Numbered from the stretch's first letter, positions 50,491 to 60,686 are shown. The stretch is 64,000 bases of DNA from Paraglaciecola sp. (GCA_009993955.1 JAACSL010000011.1:1-64000), one strand, 5' to 3'. A program made the numbers and translations. Notes: generated by a model not told the origin, from the letters alone.

Positions 50491-51594
50491 TTAAACCTTG
50501 CGTGAGGATCTTTGCTTACGTCTCAAACCCATACCTGCCAAGCCTGAAACCAGCATGCCGATTGAAGCAGGGGCACTGACTACGCTGTCCACGGGGTCGT
50601 TAGGGCCTGAACTCACTGGCAAGATACGTAGCAGCTCAAAATCAGACGTAAAAAACTGGCTTGGGTCAACTCGTTCATCACGTTCCCCAATGCCTGTTGT
50701 GCCACATATCTCAAATTCGGGTTCCGGTGGCTGGACTGGCGCAGGGCCAATCATACCGTTGTCTTCCCACGCAATAAAAGCATTATCCCACATCTCATAG
50801 GGCCCATTAGCCGCATAGTAGGAGTCGTAGTCTGGATTAACATCACAGACCTCTCTTAAACTGACTTCATCGCCTGGGCGGTTGCGATCATAAAAAAATG
50901 TGCCAGCTGAGGAATAAAAACTGACATTAACCTTGATTTGATAGTCACCAGCAAACAGATCGACAGGCGCAGCAGTGTTTAAAATCACCGAACCGTTGTC
51001 TACAAAACCGCCCAAATTCCATGTATTACCCCCACCAACTATTTGCCAGTTGACACTGTAATTGACATCGGGGGTACCAAAATCCAGACTGAAAAAACCA
51101 AAAGTGAACAGGTCTTCACCATAGTCAAATTCCCATACACAAGGGGTGCCTTCGGTTTTGGCTCGCACTTGTGCATCATATTTATCGTTTATGGCATTCT
51201 CTGCCGCGGTATAAGCAGCGTAATATTCAGCATCAGGTAAACTCTGGTCGATGTTGTTAGAAATATCGTCTAATTCGCTACGTCTATACGCTTCAATATC
51301 CTCGACCTCATCTTGTGTATATCCTCGAATACACTCGCTAGGTACTGAACCTAATCCACGACCGCCGCCTCCCACTGTGCGTGTTTTAATGCCGGCGTTA
51401 GTAAAACTAGCCATTCCCTCTGCTGTAATGCCGAGACTGTTGACATAGGCATTGGGCACATAGTAATAACCTTCGGAGTAGTTACTGCTAAGGTCACCGC
51501 GACCAGAACTTCGAACGAGGCCAGCTTCGGCAAATTGACTGTATAAAAATGGAGTAATTAACGACAGGGTGAGCAGAGATAGTTTACGCGACAT
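50491..51594 (-). CDS. Secreted protein with PEP-CTERM-like sorting signal
   Basis: Signal peptide 'SLLTLSLITPFLYSQFAEA'; C-terminal 'VVSAPASIGMLVSGLAGMGLRRKQRSSRKV' = short motif, TM, Arg/Lys tail. Confidence 0.75.
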   Translation of the reverse strand: MSRKLSLLTLSLITPFLYSQFAEAGLVRSSGRGDLSSNYSEGYYYVPNAYVNSLGITAEGMASFTNAGIKTRTVGGGGRGLGSVPSECIRGYTQDEVEDIEAYRRSELDDISNNIDQSLPDAEYYAAYTAAENAINDKYDAQVRAKTEGTPCVWEFDYGEDLFTFGFFSLDFGTPDVNYSVNWQIVGGGNTWNLGGFVDNGSVILNTAAPVDLFAGDYQIKVNVSFYSSAGTFFYDRNRPGDEVSLREVCDVNPDYDSYYAANGPYEMWDNAFIAWEDNGMIGPAPVQPPEPEFEICGTTGIGERDERVDPSQFFTSDFELLRILPVSSGPNDPVDSVVSAPASIGMLVSGLAGMGLRRKQRSSRKV

Positions 51595-51859
51595 AGTATT
51601 CCTTAAATGAGTAATTAGTGTAAAAACACATTGGCAAACAATACTGCTGTTGCACTCAACAAGCGTGTTAAAACAAATATGAAATAGTGATAGGTAACAA
51701 GATGACGTTGAAACTATGCAATAACTGTCCCTTATTATTTTTATTGTTTAAAATCAAAGGGATACTGTAATTACAGAGTTCATTTTTTCACGAGGTGTAA
51801 ATATTCTTGACACTTTTGGCTTGAAGAGTAGCGAATAGAACGCAGTAAGCAAGCAGAAA

Positions 51860-52360
51860 TTAAACGCTTTGAGGCAATATCCAGGCCTCACGTGGGTAAT
51901 GGCAAGTATAACCATGGGGGTGTTTTTCAAGGTAATCTTGGTGTTCAGGTTCTGCCTGCCAAAAATCACCTGCTGGTTCAAGGTCGGTGACGACTTTTCC
52001 AGGCCACAAACCAGACTGGTCCACAGCGCTAATAACGTTTACTGCCTCTTCGTACTGTTGTTGAGAGGTGTAAAAAATTGCAGAGCGATAGGAGGTTCCG
52101 CGATCGTTTCCCTGCCGATTGGGTGTGCTAGGGTCATGAATTTGAAAGAAAAATTCGAGAATGTGCCGATAACTTATCACTGAATTATCAAACATAATTT
52201 CGATGGCTTCAGCATGATTACCATGGTTGCGATATGTGGCGTTAACCACCTCTCCACCGGTATATCCCACACGGGTAGATGTGATTCCGGGGCGTTTGCG
52301 AAGCAGATCTTGCATGCCCCAAAAACAGCCGCCTGCTAATACCGCACGTTCGATGGCCAC
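51860..52360 (-). CDS. msrA: Peptide-methionine (S)-S-oxide reductase
   Basis: '[31 protein letters not shown]', '[10 protein letters not shown]', '[13 protein letters not shown]'. Confidence 0.94.
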   Translation of the reverse strand: MAIERAVLAGGCFWGMQDLLRKRPGITSTRVGYTGGEVVNATYRNHGNHAEAIEIMFDNSVISYRHILEFFFQIHDPSTPNRQGNDRGTSYRSAIFYTSQQQYEEAVNVISAVDQSGLWPGKVVTDLEPAGDFWQAEPEHQDYLEKHPHGYTCHYPREAWILPQSV

Positions 52361-52361
52361 C

Positions 52362-52805
52362 TTAACTCTCCACCTGAGCTAAGTACTCGCCGTAACCTTT
52401 TGCTGCCATCTCTTCTTTGGGTATAAAACGTAAAGAGGCGGAGTTAATGCAATAACGCAAACCACCGTGTTCTTTGGGGCCGTCTGGAAAAACGTGACCT
52501 AGGTGGCTGTCGCCGTGTTTGGAACGCACTTCAGTGCGCAACATACCATGGGAGGTATCGGTAATTTCATGCACATTGGCCGCTTCGATGGCCTTGGTAA
52601 AACTTGGCCAACCACAGCCTGACTCATACTTGGCTGATGAAGTAAACAGCGGTTCACCTGACACCACATCCACATAAATGCCGGGGCGTTTGTTATACAA
52701 CAATTCACCAGTGCCAGGGCGCTCGGTACCATTTTGCTGGGTCACGCGGTATTGTTCGGCGTTCAGCGCTGCCAGCGCTTCAGCGGTTTTTGCGTATCTC
52801 GTCAT
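52362..52805 (-). CDS. msrB: Peptide-methionine (R)-S-oxide reductase
   Basis: '[32 protein letters not shown]', '[31 protein letters not shown]'. Confidence 0.95.
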   Translation of the reverse strand: MTRYAKTAEALAALNAEQYRVTQQNGTERPGTGELLYNKRPGIYVDVVSGEPLFTSSAKYESGCGWPSFTKAIEAANVHEITDTSHGMLRTEVRSKHGDSHLGHVFPDGPKEHGGLRYCINSASLRFIPKEEMAAKGYGEYLAQVES

Positions 52806-52939
52806 ATTCTCCTCGGTACTTATATTGCTGATTGAAAACACAGATCTCTGTAGCAGACCTTAGCAACAGGGGATTTGTTTCACATGGCCTTATGAGTACC
52901 CACAGGCATAGCTTAAGATCATCTTGTGCATGGAAATAC

Positions 52940-54376
52940 CTAGATTAATTGTTCAGAACTAGCTTGCTTGAGCTGCAAAATCTTAACGTTAAAAAAAGCA
53001 AATAGCAGCGCTATCACTGGATTGATGAGGTTAAAAAAGCAATAGGGCAGGTAGGCAATGGTAGCAACGGTTAAGGTGCCTGCCATAAACACCCCACATG
53101 CATTCCAAGGTATCAGGGGCGACGTCAAGGTGCCCGCATCTTCTAATGTTCGCGATAAGTTAACGCTATCTAGCTGGCGTTTTGCATATTCCCCTTGCCA
53201 CATGTGACCGGGTAATACCAGCGACATGTATTGGTCACCCGTGACCACATTCACGCCAATGCAGGTCGCCATGGTTGAAGAAATAAGTGAAAACGTCGAG
53301 CGCACAAAGCGGAGCATGAGGCGCATGATTACATCGATATAGCCAATTTTTTGCAAGACGCCGGTCATCATCATTGAAGCTAGCACCAACCACACCATGT
53401 TCACCATGGCCGCCATGCCACCCCGCGACAAGAGATCGTTGACGCTGGCATTGGTGGTTTCGATTGAAAAACCCTGAAATAGCGCCACCCACAATGCCTT
53501 GATGAGCTGCAAGCCTTGTTCGCTGCCGGCGAATGTCAACAGTGCCTGGTATTGAAACACCACGGTAAACCCACAGGCCAATAACGATACGCCCATGATC
53601 GCTAAAAAAGCAGGCACCCGTTTAATCGCAAGCCACAAGAGCAACACAATGGGGATTAAATTAATCGGAGAAATAACAAAGTGCTGCTCCAGGGTTTGCA
53701 CAAAGGCGATAATGTCGGTTTGACTGCCGGCACTCACGGGTTCACGCAAACCCAGAAACAAAAACAGCAATACCGCTAGGGAAAAGCTTGGCAGCGAAAC
53801 CCAGGCCATATGCCGAATGTGCTCAAACAACTCGCTGCCTGCCACCGCCGGCGCTAAGTTAGTGGTTTCTGACAACGGTGACATTTTGTCGCCAAAATAC
53901 GCGCCAGAGACAATGGCTCCTGCGGTAATGTCGGGTGATAAATTAAAGCCGTAAGACACGCCAATTAAGGCCACCCCGATGGTGGCGGCAGTTGTCCAAG
54001 AACTGCCGATGCAAGTAGCGACCAAAGCGCAGATTAAGCAGCACAGTGGGTAAAAATAGGTAGGGGATAAAATACTTAAACCATAGTACAGCAGGCTTGG
54101 CACCGCGCCGCTTAACATCAAACTGCCGATGAGTGCGCCAATGGCTAAAAAAATCAGATTAGGGCTCACGGTCTTCGCTGAAGAAGCCACAATGCTTTGT
54201 TCTATCTGTGTCCAACTAACGCCGTTCTTTAAACCCACTAAAGCAGCTAAAAAACCTATCACCAACATCGCTACCTGAGTGGCACCGGACAGCGCATCGC
54301 TGCCAAAAATGCCGATTACTGCCCCCATCACCGTCAACAAAATTACCGTGACGATGAGCGCATCGATGCGACTCAT
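52940..54376 (-). CDS. nhaC: NhaC-family Na+/H+ antiporter
   Basis: 478 aa, many TM; 'SGAYFGDKMSPLSETTNLAPAVAGSELFEHIRHM', 'DAGTLTSPLIPWNACGVFMAGTL'. Confidence 0.9.
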   Translation of the reverse strand: MSRIDALIVTVILLTVMGAVIGIFGSDALSGATQVAMLVIGFLAALVGLKNGVSWTQIEQSIVASSAKTVSPNLIFLAIGALIGSLMLSGAVPSLLYYGLSILSPTYFYPLCCLICALVATCIGSSWTTAATIGVALIGVSYGFNLSPDITAGAIVSGAYFGDKMSPLSETTNLAPAVAGSELFEHIRHMAWVSLPSFSLAVLLFLFLGLREPVSAGSQTDIIAFVQTLEQHFVISPINLIPIVLLLWLAIKRVPAFLAIMGVSLLACGFTVVFQYQALLTFAGSEQGLQLIKALWVALFQGFSIETTNASVNDLLSRGGMAAMVNMVWLVLASMMMTGVLQKIGYIDVIMRLMLRFVRSTFSLISSTMATCIGVNVVTGDQYMSLVLPGHMWQGEYAKRQLDSVNLSRTLEDAGTLTSPLIPWNACGVFMAGTLTVATIAYLPYCFFNLINPVIALLFAFFNVKILQLKQASSEQLI

Positions 54377-54433
54377 AGGCCTAGCCGTGAGATTTTCAGG
54401 TGGCGCGATAGGTTTCCCCTTAGCTGTGTTGGC

Positions 54434-56005
54434 TTAATTATCTTTTATGATTTCTCGTGCAGCATTATGCCCCGGTGCGCCAGTTACACCGCCGCCAGGA
54501 TGCGTGCCGGCACCACACATGTACAAGCCCTTAATGGGTGAGCGGTAGTTGCCGTGGCCTAACAAGGGGCGAGTACTAAACATCTGATCGAGACTCATGT
54601 TGCCATGCATGATGTCGCCTTTAGTAAGCCCGAAGATCCGTTCGAGATCAAGAGGGCTCAATACCTGACGACCTAATACCGATTGCTTGAAACCCGGCGC
54701 GTATTTATCCACCTGAGCAATGATCAGATCCGCTACCTGTTCGCGATGTTGGTCCCAGTCGATAGCGGGATCAAACTGCTGGCAAAATAAACTCGCCACA
54801 TGTTGCCCAGGGGGCGCGAGGGTATCGTCAAGTGTTGAAGGAATGAGCATTTCGACAATGGGTGCTTGTGACCAGCCAAGCGTTTGGGAATCTCGATAGG
54901 CTTTGTCTAAGTAAGTGCATGTGGCACCGACAATGATGCCGCCGGTTAAATGATCGGCAGTAGCACGCTCTTGTTGGGCGAGGCAGCTAAATTTGGGCAA
55001 TTCGCTCAGTGCTACATTCATCCTGAAGGTACCTGAACCGTTTTTATAATGCTGCATGCGCCGGGCAAAATCCTCCGGCAAATTCTCGCGGTCAACAAGC
55101 TGGTTATACAACAAACTGGGGTTGAGATTAGACGCAATAATCTTGGCTTCTAAGATGTCACCATTTTCTAGCTCTACTCCATAAGCTCGATCGTCTCGCA
55201 CCAGCACTTTTTTCACCGCGGCGTCGGTTTTGATTTCAACACCTTTGCTCAGTGCTGAACTGGCCATGGCTTGGGTAATGGCACCCATCCCACCGATGGC
55301 ATGGCCCCACACACCCTTTTCACCATTCACCTCACCAAAGGCGTGATGCATCAGCACATAGGCTGAACCAGGTGTGCGGGTATCAGCGTAATTGCCAACA
55401 ATACCGTCAAAGGCAAACGCGCCTTTGACGTATTCATTTTCAAAATAAAGGTCGAGGAAATCCGACACACTTTTGGTAAAAATATCCAAAACAATGCGTT
55501 GATCTTCTATGGAGAGCTTGCGCAAACGGTTGCCAAATTTAGCGGCTTTGAAAATATCTTTGATGCCACTGCCAGCATTGGGCGGGGTTTCCAGTAAGAA
55601 GTCACGGATCAAATCAGCTACCATGCCGGTATCACGAAAATAGCGTGTTAGGGCATCGGCATCGGCTGGCGAAAAACGTGCGATTTCAGTTTTGAGCTGC
55701 TCTGAACCAACCACAAAGGCCAAAAAGTCTCCGTTATCGTGGGGCCATAAATTATTGACCTTACGATGCACAATCTCCAAACCATGTTTATGTAATTCTA
55801 GGTCTATGATCACTTTGGGGTTGAGTAAGCTGACGGTGTAAGACGCGACGGAGTTGCGAAAACCCGGATGGAATTCTTCTGTAACGGCAGCACCTCCAAC
55901 CACAGAGCGGCGCTCCAACACTTTGACTTTTTTACCTGCCATGGCCAAATAATTAGCACACACCAAACCGTTGTGTCCGCCGCCAATAATAATTGCATCT
56001 AACAT
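54434..56005 (-). CDS. FAD-dependent oxidoreductase (phytoene-desaturase/PYROXD2-like)
   Basis: 'DAIIIGGGHNGLVCANYLAMAGKKVKVLERRSVVGGAAVTEEFHPGFRNSV', C-terminal 'LYMCGAGTHPGGGVTGAPGHNAAREI'. Confidence 0.92.
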   Translation of the reverse strand: MLDAIIIGGGHNGLVCANYLAMAGKKVKVLERRSVVGGAAVTEEFHPGFRNSVASYTVSLLNPKVIIDLELHKHGLEIVHRKVNNLWPHDNGDFLAFVVGSEQLKTEIARFSPADADALTRYFRDTGMVADLIRDFLLETPPNAGSGIKDIFKAAKFGNRLRKLSIEDQRIVLDIFTKSVSDFLDLYFENEYVKGAFAFDGIVGNYADTRTPGSAYVLMHHAFGEVNGEKGVWGHAIGGMGAITQAMASSALSKGVEIKTDAAVKKVLVRDDRAYGVELENGDILEAKIIASNLNPSLLYNQLVDRENLPEDFARRMQHYKNGSGTFRMNVALSELPKFSCLAQQERATADHLTGGIIVGATCTYLDKAYRDSQTLGWSQAPIVEMLIPSTLDDTLAPPGQHVASLFCQQFDPAIDWDQHREQVADLIIAQVDKYAPGFKQSVLGRQVLSPLDLERIFGLTKGDIMHGNMSLDQMFSTRPLLGHGNYRSPIKGLYMCGAGTHPGGGVTGAPGHNAAREIIKDN

Positions 56006-56032
56006 CTATTTTTCTCAACCGTACTGCACGAA

Positions 56033-56070
56033 GATTGACAGTATTGAACACTCGTTCAATACTGTCAATC
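56033..56070. promoter_or_regulatory. 38-bp perfect palindrome, candidate TetR/BetI-like operator overlapping a symmetric divergent promoter
   Basis: GATTGACAGTATTGAAC-actc-GTTCAATACTGTCAATC; TTGACA on each strand; lies between divergent starts at 56005(-) and 56100(+). Confidence 0.8.
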
Positions 56071-56099
56071 ACGCTATTCATGCAGGTTAGCCTTCACCT

Positions 56100-57305
56100 A
56101 TGTCATCGCCAAGCCGCCTTAAAATTCAAGATTTAGTTGCCGCCCAGCGCTCAGGATATTCTCTTGCTCAGGCTTTTTACAAAGACCAAGATGTATATCA
56201 ACAAGAAATAAATCAGATATTTCTCAAACACTGGTTATATGCTGGACACGTATCGCAAATTCCCCAGAGTGGCGATTATTTCACGCTGGAGTTTGATACT
56301 GAGTCGGTGATTGTGGCGCGCAACAGCGTAGGTGAAGTTAAAGCGCACATGAATGTGTGCCGTCACCGTGGCTCGCGAATCTGTCTCGAATCTTCTGGTT
56401 CAAAAAAGTCTCTGACCTGCCCCTATCATGCGTGGAGTTACAGTTTGGACGGCGAGTTGCTGTCTGCTCGCACTATGCCTGAGGGCTTTGATCGCAGCCA
56501 ACATGGTCTACATAAAGTGCAGGTAGCGGTGTTGCATGGACTGATTTTTATTTGCTTAAGTGAGCATGCCCCGAGTCTCGATGCTCTCGCCCGTGATCTG
56601 GCTGAGGTGTTTGTTTTGTTTGGTTTTGACACCATGAAATTGGCGGAAACGAAGTCTTATCGCATTCCCGCTAACTGGAAGTTGGCGGTGGAAAACTATC
56701 AAGAATGTTACCACTGTGCGCCCTCCCATCCTGAATTTGCACAAATACACGCCATGGCTAAGGCGCCACAGGTATTTCAAACCGCCAAGGCTAACTTTCA
56801 TCAAGATCAGCAAAACAATCCTAAATTTAAAGCCTTCAATCGTTATTTCGACTTAGCTGAAGCGGGGCAAGAGGGGTATCAATATGATCGAAACCCACTG
56901 CTACGTGGCTCAGTGAGTGGTAGCGCAGGTGGTAAGGCGGTGGCACCTTTGCTGGGTAATATTAGTGATTACGATGGTGGTGCTTCAGAACTAATGGTGG
57001 GCCCTTTAAGCTATTTTTTACTGTATGACGATCATATGCTGGGCTACCGTTTTTTACCCCTTTCAGAGGATGAATGTGTCTGCGATGTCTCGTGGTTTGT
57101 GCATGAAAAAGCACTAGCAGGCAAAGACTACCAACTTGATCAACTCACTTGGTTGTGGGATGTGACTACCCAAGCCGACAAAAAAATCATCATGAATAAT
57201 CAACAAGGGGTAGATTCTCGCTATTATCAAAGCGGCCCCTTGTCAGCGATGGAACACTTTCAGCAACATTTTTTACGCTGGTATTTGCAGGCTTTGACGC
57301 GCTAA
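56100..57305 (+). CDS. Rieske-type ring-hydroxylating/N-demethylating oxygenase alpha subunit
   Basis: Rieske 'CRHRGSRICLESSGSKKSLTCPYHAWSYSLDG'; mononuclear iron site 'ENYQECYHCAPSHPEF'. Confidence 0.92.
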   Translation: MSSPSRLKIQDLVAAQRSGYSLAQAFYKDQDVYQQEINQIFLKHWLYAGHVSQIPQSGDYFTLEFDTESVIVARNSVGEVKAHMNVCRHRGSRICLESSGSKKSLTCPYHAWSYSLDGELLSARTMPEGFDRSQHGLHKVQVAVLHGLIFICLSEHAPSLDALARDLAEVFVLFGFDTMKLAETKSYRIPANWKLAVENYQECYHCAPSHPEFAQIHAMAKAPQVFQTAKANFHQDQQNNPKFKAFNRYFDLAEAGQEGYQYDRNPLLRGSVSGSAGGKAVAPLLGNISDYDGGASELMVGPLSYFLLYDDHMLGYRFLPLSEDECVCDVSWFVHEKALAGKDYQLDQLTWLWDVTTQADKKIIMNNQQGVDSRYYQSGPLSAMEHFQQHFLRWYLQALTR

Positions 57306-57306
57306 T

Positions 57307-57984
57307 TTAGAGTCTACAGGCTGCATCAACCCATTGTTCACACAAGCTAATTGCCTCGTCGGCATTAAAGGTATCGCTGGCTAAACACCATTCTAGCCAC
57401 AAGCCGTCGATGATGGCCGTGAGTCCGATGGCTGCCAGACGCGGTGACGGCCTAACTGCTTGTTGTAGGTTAAGTTGAGCAAAACTTTGTTCAAGATATA
57501 CACGAAACGCTTGATTGGAAGCATCGTGGGCGGCTTTAATGGGCGGGGCACTGTCGATCATGCTCCAGAATACTACCCACGCCCGTAATATTTTGCGTTG
57601 TAATACCGCATCACTGAAGGTCTGTTGAATAAACAAAGATAATTGTTGGCGACTATCGATATTGCAACCATTGTTGTGACCCCCAATATCGCTGCTTTGC
57701 GATTTCTCAATGGCTTGGTCTAACAAACTGTAGGCCAAGTGCAAATACGCCGCGGCCAGAAGCTCGTTGAAGGTACCAAAGTGATAGTGTATCAGTCCTA
57801 CGGCGCAGCCCGCCCGCTCGCAAATCTTGCGTACTGAACAGCCGGCTAAACCTTCCTCCATTAAAGCCTCAAGGCATGCTTGGATTAGCTTGTATTGAAT
57901 CTTGCTGTAACTTGGTCGTCTTTGGGGGGCGGTCAAATTTGCCTCATCTACCATGCCCTGATCTACCAAGAATAGTCCACCCAT
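57307..57984 (-). CDS. TetR/AcrR-family regulator (BetI-like)
   Basis: 'IQACLEALMEEGLAGCSVRKICERAGCAVGLIHYHFGTFNELLAAAY' HTH. Confidence 0.9.
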   Translation of the reverse strand: MGGLFLVDQGMVDEANLTAPQRRPSYSKIQYKLIQACLEALMEEGLAGCSVRKICERAGCAVGLIHYHFGTFNELLAAAYLHLAYSLLDQAIEKSQSSDIGGHNNGCNIDSRQQLSLFIQQTFSDAVLQRKILRAWVVFWSMIDSAPPIKAAHDASNQAFRVYLEQSFAQLNLQQAVRPSPRLAAIGLTAIIDGLWLEWCLASDTFNADEAISLCEQWVDAACRL

Positions 57985-57998
57985 CTAGACATCGCGTT

Positions 57999-59111
57999 TT
58001 AGTGGGCCTGTTCTGCTTCACTGGCCTCTAAGCCTTCCGCTCGTACCACCGGATAACCAAAGTTCATCCAACCAAAGATGCCTTCATACAGCACAGCGGT
58101 GTGGTTGAATCCAAGCTCAGCCAATTGCTCAGTTACATACTCGGCAGCAGCCCTTGGGCAGGAACAATAAGCGACAATTTGCACATCTTTGGGCAATTCA
58201 CCCATGCGTGTTTGCAGGTCTGAGTAATAAGGGAAGGGTACGGAGCCCTCTAAATGGGCGCGTTGCCAAACGGATGTAACACGTGTATCCAACAACACTA
58301 AGCGTTTTTTGCTTTGCATCGCCGCATACAAGTCAGCAGATGAGACAAATTTGCCGTCCTCAAGAGTAAAGGCCGGATCTTCACCCTGCGGGTTGATCAC
58401 GTACTCTTCAGGTGTTGGCAAGGCGCGCAGTTGGACTTGGGTAATCTTTGCGTCCTTGGCTTTGCTACGGATAAACGCGGTGACATTGTCTATTTCAACG
58501 GAGGATAGTTTATCCAAAAATGACACCATCGGCGTACCATCTCGGCCCTTTTCTATGGCATAACGAATGAATTCATCTTTGTTGTGCGCCAAAAATGATT
58601 GATTAGCCAAGGCGGGTGCAGTGATACCTTCGCCATTTTTACCATGGCAGGTAACACAGTGTTGCTGGAAAACTTTTTCTCCTTGAGCAATATCACCAAG
58701 CACTGGGTTCTCAGTTAGCTTTATGCGTTGTGCTCCCGATTGCCAATATAACCAATAGGTCAAATCCCACGTCTCATCCAAGGTCATGGGCCCACCCACT
58801 TCATCTAAGTAACCCCCCATAGCCGTGCCTTGGCGACCATAAGACATCGGTCGCAAAATAGAGTGGGGCGCACCTGATTCAAACAAACTCTTGCTGCGTA
58901 GTGACGGGGCGTGATCATTTTTATGCCCTTCACGATTTTCACCGTGGCACAACGCACAATATTTCTGGTAATTCCTGGCAGCGCGGGCTGTTTGTTCTGA
59001 GGTGAGTTCGCGTGGGTCGGCATCTTTTTCATAAACTCGTTCGGCAAACGCCAAGGAAGTCGAGCCAACAAAAACACTGATCAACAAGATAATTACATAA
59101 GGGTAAGTCAC
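57999..59111 (-). CDS. Di-heme cytochrome c fused to a rhodanese-like domain
   Basis: 'YCALCHGENREGH' and 'HCVTCHGKNGEG' heme sites; C-terminal 'KRLVLLDTRVTSVWQRAHLEGSVPFPYYSDL...QIVAYCSCPRAAAEYVTEQLAELGF'; signal peptide. Confidence 0.88.
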   Translation of the reverse strand: MTYPYVIILLISVFVGSTSLAFAERVYEKDADPRELTSEQTARAARNYQKYCALCHGENREGHKNDHAPSLRSKSLFESGAPHSILRPMSYGRQGTAMGGYLDEVGGPMTLDETWDLTYWLYWQSGAQRIKLTENPVLGDIAQGEKVFQQHCVTCHGKNGEGITAPALANQSFLAHNKDEFIRYAIEKGRDGTPMVSFLDKLSSVEIDNVTAFIRSKAKDAKITQVQLRALPTPEEYVINPQGEDPAFTLEDGKFVSSADLYAAMQSKKRLVLLDTRVTSVWQRAHLEGSVPFPYYSDLQTRMGELPKDVQIVAYCSCPRAAAEYVTEQLAELGFNHTAVLYEGIFGWMNFGYPVVRAEGLEASEAEQAH

Positions 59112-59260
59112 TGCAGCATCTCCATGTGAACCAAGCTCAGCACTAAATTAAGTGGCTATTAAACGCGCGAATGACAGCGGATGCAAACTAATCACCACCA
59201 CCCGATAGATGTACGTTGTGGCAAAGTGAAAAAGCCTAGCGGTGGAGAAACAGGCACTGA

Positions 59261-60223
59261 CTAGAAGCTAAAGCGCTGTTTAATACCAAGCTGGAAACGA
59301 GTGTTGTGTTCGTATACCTCAAATTTTGTAAACCAAGCCAAATTTGCAGACTCGGCCAGCTTACCATCAAATTCTAAGGCTAAGCCGTGACCTGTGGCGA
59401 GGAAGTCTTCGGTGAGTTCGGCTCGCGGCCCAAAAGCCTCATCTACATAACTGTAGTAAGCAAAAAAGCCAATTGTTTGTGAAAACAATGACAGTTGTCG
59501 TTCGGTGCTGATGATCACTTTGAGTTTGTCGTCGTCTAATTTATCGATAACTTCAAAGGCGTAGTGATGGTTTTCATCTCGGGTATAGCGTAATTCTGCT
59601 CGAGCAAAATTTGCACCTAACATGCGTTCTAGACTTAATTCGTAATTGAATGCTTGCTGCTTAGCGCTAGAAAACTCTAGTTCGACGTAATCTAATTCAT
59701 TCGGTAGGTTGAGGGCATGGGCCGCTTGCGTATTGTTAAGTTGCCCTACTACCCATTCGAGTTTGCTATTCGCCAACAATGCCACATGGCGTACACCAGC
59801 AATCCAACCATCTTTGGCTAAACCTGTTGAGGATACACGGCCTTTAAAAGTTGGAATAATACCCAGTTCTGTGCTTGAGCTTTCGCCACTGTGTCTGACA
59901 AACAAACGACGTATGTACAAGTAATCGCTGTTGCCATCAAACAGCGTATTGTGGCTTGAGGAAAACGCATCCCCTGTCGCCACAAAGGCATGCATTGACC
60001 AATTAGGAAGGCGAGTGAAATCAAGCTGCGGAGAAAATCTTAAACGATATTGATAGCGATCATCGCGATTTGAACGATCATCAAAACGTACTTCACTCTC
60101 TATGTTTGCGGTGATTTCTGCGGCTAGTGTGCTGAATGCGCCTAACACGGTGACAGCCAGCAACGTTGTCGCCCTAAGCAGCGAGAACAGCGTTGTGCGT
60201 AACGTAAAGCGACTACAATTCAT
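59261..60223 (-). CDS. Putative outer-membrane beta-barrel/porin-like protein
   Basis: Signal peptide, alternating beta-strand pattern, C-terminal Phe (...GIKQRFSF). Confidence 0.6.
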   Translation of the reverse strand: MNCSRFTLRTTLFSLLRATTLLAVTVLGAFSTLAAEITANIESEVRFDDRSNRDDRYQYRLRFSPQLDFTRLPNWSMHAFVATGDAFSSSHNTLFDGNSDYLYIRRLFVRHSGESSSTELGIIPTFKGRVSSTGLAKDGWIAGVRHVALLANSKLEWVVGQLNNTQAAHALNLPNELDYVELEFSSAKQQAFNYELSLERMLGANFARAELRYTRDENHHYAFEVIDKLDDDKLKVIISTERQLSLFSQTIGFFAYYSYVDEAFGPRAELTEDFLATGHGLALEFDGKLAESANLAWFTKFEVYEHNTRFQLGIKQRFSF

Positions 60224-60322
60224 CAAGTTACAAACCATAGATTAACAATCGACACCCACTATACGGATCAGTTTATACTTGGAACAGAAATATTGGCATC
60301 CTAGGCCTCCTTCTGCCTCAAT

Positions 60323-60670
60323 TTAGACGGTATGCAGGTAAATCATTAGCCCTGCGCCAGCCAGCATAAATACGTTCTCGGTAAGCGACACAAAACCCAG
60401 CGGCACCTGGCTATCGCCTCCTACACAGGCACATTTAAGTGATCGTTTATCAATATATACCGCTTTCACCACTGACACTGCCCCGACTGACCCAATAAAT
60501 AACGATACAGGGGCTACCCACCAAACAGGTAAAGCAGCAACCATACCGAGGCCGGCATAAGCTTCTAAAAATGGATATAAAGTGGCATAAGGCAAATAGC
60601 GCATCGCCACTAAGTCATAGTGTGTTTTCAAGTTTTGCTTAGCAACTATCCCGTCGGTAATAAAATTCAT
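60323..60670 (-). CDS. MauE-like membrane protein, apparently short at the N-terminus
   Basis: 'THYDLVAMRYLPYATLYPFLEAYAGLGMV' and 'KCACVGGDSQVPLGFVSLTENVFML' resemble MauE/DoxX-like proteins. Confidence 0.65.
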   Translation of the reverse strand: MNFITDGIVAKQNLKTHYDLVAMRYLPYATLYPFLEAYAGLGMVAALPVWWVAPVSLFIGSVGAVSVVKAVYIDKRSLKCACVGGDSQVPLGFVSLTENVFMLAGAGLMIYLHTV

Positions 60671-60686
60671 GCTCACCGCAATAACG

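Noticed and set aside
51595-51720. Possible sigma-54 promoter upstream of the PEP-CTERM-like gene
   Set aside because: Checked both strands for GG-N10-GC spacing; found only an 11-bp spacing, not a valid -24/-12 element.
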